Shown: positions 22,875-23,996 of the stretch, piece after piece | How positions within the stretch are numbered: position 1 is the stretch's first letter | Layout of the letters: every line of letters starts with the position of its first letter | NCBI GenBank assembly: GCA_903905685.1 | Contig: CAIVHI010000215.1 | Span: forward strand, 1 to 23,996 | Source of the DNA: an uncultured Bacteroidota bacterium | GTDB taxonomy: Bacteria > Bacteroidota > Bacteroidia > Chitinophagales > Chitinophagaceae | Direction: 5' to 3' | Length of the DNA stretch: 23,996 nt | Position numbers and translations under genes: made by a program | Notes under the pieces: model-generated | The model's input: only the letters and a program-made list of their open reading frames with translations | Told to the model about the DNA's origin: nothing | The model's database searches: none

Positions 22875-22908
22875 ACCGATGGGCATCCTGCGAGGGATGC
22901 CCATCGGT
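22875..22908 (+). terminator. 14-bp perfect inverted repeat after korB
   Basis: ACCGATGGGCATCC (22875-22888), loop TGCGAG, GGATGCCCATCGGT (22895-22908) is a perfect 14-bp stem 20 bases after the korB stop. The following GTTTGG gives only a short thymine run, so it may be an intrinsic terminator of moderate strength or an mRNA 3'-end stabiliser. The rest of the gap to 23130 has a seven-of-eight -7 box (TACTTTTA, 23017-23024) and nothing else I recognise. Confidence 0.6.
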
Positions 22909-23130
22909 GTTTGGAGTGGGGCCAACTTTGAATTCGAAAAACGCAGTTTATACCACTGTCGCCGACCCACACATAGCATCTAGCAAATAGGTATCAATTA
23001 TGCCGCTAAAGTTCATTACTTTTAGCATGAGTAGAGGCTGGATCAAGGCCAAGTTCTAATTTGAAGCACTTTGGCATCGGGAAACCCAATGGCCCTCCAC
23101 CTCGACAGCACAGAAAATCCCAAAGGGCTT

Positions 23131-23637
23131 ATGAACAAAACATCCTTTTTCAAGACGATTCTGCCATGGGTAGTAGTGTGTGCTTTGGTGGAATTTGCTA
23201 TCGTGGTGGCTGCCACCTTGACCAACCACATTATGTGGACGTCTTTATGCTTTATCACCACAATGGGTTTGATGCTCTACTTCACCCGTCGGCTCAAAAA
23301 GCGAACGCAGGGCACCTTGAAGTTTGGATCAATTCTGGCTAAGGTACTAGTAGCTGTTGTGCTCGTGGGCGTGGTGTCCACGTTCGACTGGTACCTGACG
23401 CGACACTATGGGTTTCCCGATCGCTTCGAGAAATTCCAGGCCGAACAGATAGCACAATCGTCGGAGCGACTGAGGGCAATGGGAATGACTCAAGAACAGT
23501 TGGACCTTCAAATTTCCAAACTGCAAAAAACCAATTCCAGCATCATAGCGCAAACCGTTTACCCCATCATCAGCTATAGTATGCTTGGACTGATTGCCGG
23601 GTTGATAGCGGGAGCTGCCTTTAGGCGGGAAGAGTAG
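23131..23637 (+). CDS. DUF4199-type membrane protein
   Basis: A 168-residue membrane protein with four helices, about residues 10-30, 34-50, 67-88 and 140-160, and a soluble acidic loop with helical content between helices three and four (KFQAEQIAQSSERLRAMGMTQEQLDLQ). This layout, short cytosolic start, two close helices, one helix, a glutamine/glutamate-rich loop and a final glycine-rich helix (MLGLIAGLIAGAAFRREE), is that of DUF4199 proteins, which are widespread in this phylum and of unknown function. ATG at 23131 is preferred over an in-frame ATG at 23071, as the extra 20 residues are polar and unlike the family start. Confidence 0.8.
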   Translation: MNKTSFFKTILPWVVVCALVEFAIVVAATLTNHIMWTSLCFITTMGLMLYFTRRLKKRTQGTLKFGSILAKVLVAVVLVGVVSTFDWYLTRHYGFPDRFEKFQAEQIAQSSERLRAMGMTQEQLDLQISKLQKTNSSIIAQTVYPIISYSMLGLIAGLIAGAAFRREE

Positions 23638-23726
23638 CAGGTGTCAGCGCATTGCCGCCTATGAAACCGCCGTTTCATACCTGACGTCGCAAAAAACCAT
23701 AATTTAGTGGTGAAATTTTCGACGCC

Positions 23727-23996
23727 ATGCCTACTTTGACCATTACGAGGACCAAGAGTTTCCTGGGAGCCAAGCGGCCCTTCAAGGTATTGGCAGACGG
23801 TAAAGAAATAGGTCGCGTAGCCAATGGCTCGACCATTGTGGTTGAAGTGCCCGAAGGCATTTGCACCATTTCTTCGAAACAGGACTTTTTCAATACCTCA
23901 GACAGTCTGCAACTGAATTTGGGGGCTAACGACAAAATCGGCATCATCATGAAGTACCGGCATGGCAACATGGTGTTCGTCGGGCTCATCCTAATC
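23727..23996 (+). CDS. Partial gene: beta-rich N-terminal domain plus start of a membrane segment
   Basis: Open from ATG at 23727 to the window edge (90 codons, no stop), so the gene is cut. The first 70 residues look like a small beta-sandwich: FKVLADGKEIGRVANGST, VVEVPEGICTISSKQDFF, SLQLNLGAND. The order 'variable-strand, D-G-K-E-I-G, N-G, V-P-x-G, I' resembles PEGA-type or DUF2846-like domains. The last residues (MVFVGLILI) look like the start of a membrane helix. The antisense reading of the same stretch is open too but has no family-like features. Function unknown. Confidence 0.65.
   Translation, partial: MPTLTITRTKSFLGAKRPFKVLADGKEIGRVANGSTIVVEVPEGICTISSKQDFFNTSDSLQLNLGANDKIGIIMKYRHGNMVFVGLILI

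Noticed and set aside
23675..23989. 104-codon minus-strand open frame at the right edge
   Set aside because: The plus-strand frame has a better protein pattern (PEGA-like repeats, then a helix); the minus reading has none.
1..23996. CRISPR arrays, insertion sequence ends, integrase sites or long repeats
   Set aside because: Reading through, I saw no regular spaced repeats, no transposase and no terminal inverted repeats; the Fic relic is the only trace of mobile DNA.

Overview
The window reads as a chromosomal segment of a member of the Bacteroidota, most likely a flexirubin-type-pigment producer near Chitinophagales or a related order; the order is inference. The evidence is a tyrosine ammonia-lyase that looks like the Flavobacterium johnsoniae enzyme, lipid A (LpxD) genes, protein families typical of the phylum (DUF6132, DUF4199, UMF1 transporter, gamma-alpha fused 2-oxoacid oxidoreductase), almost no Shine-Dalgarno sequences, and repeated promoter boxes of the phylum-specific form TAnnTTTG.

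Left part (1-3594): a tyrosine ammonia-lyase on the minus strand is divergent from a flavin-dependent halogenase, which is followed by a metallo-beta-lactamase-fold hydrolase. Together they look like the edge of an aryl-polyene/flexirubin pigment locus. The stretch 3595-4553 carries one doubtful short ORF and the decayed remains of a Fic-domain 'mobile mystery protein B' gene with two frameshifts and a stop.

Middle (4554-9466): gltX, then mreC and mreD without mreB in front or PBP2/rodA behind, then a small two-helix membrane protein. On the minus strand lies an lpxD-type acyltransferase followed by a GNAT acetyltransferase.

Sulfur-redox island (9743-13725): a Crp/Fnr regulator followed on the same strand by seven closely packed genes: a YgaP-like membrane protein, a DUF6132 membrane protein, two single-domain rhodaneses, a second small Cys-bearing membrane protein translationally coupled to the second rhodanese, a thioredoxin, and a CoA-disulfide/persulfide reductase with a C-terminal rhodanese domain. 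This is a coherent sulfane-sulfur handling operon and the most system-like part of the window. A perfect inverted repeat before its first structural gene is a candidate operator.

Right part (13718-23996): a UMF1-type MFS transporter (minus), a stand-alone response-regulator receiver with the best promoter in the window, trigger factor (minus) with a His-rich tail, a 3' terminator and a terminator-like hairpin in its 5' leader, a large GT-C-like membrane protein, a ferredoxin plus 2-oxoacid:ferredoxin oxidoreductase alpha and beta operon, a DUF4199 membrane protein, and the start of a gene cut by the window edge. No rRNA, tRNA, insertion sequence, CRISPR array or replication origin was seen.
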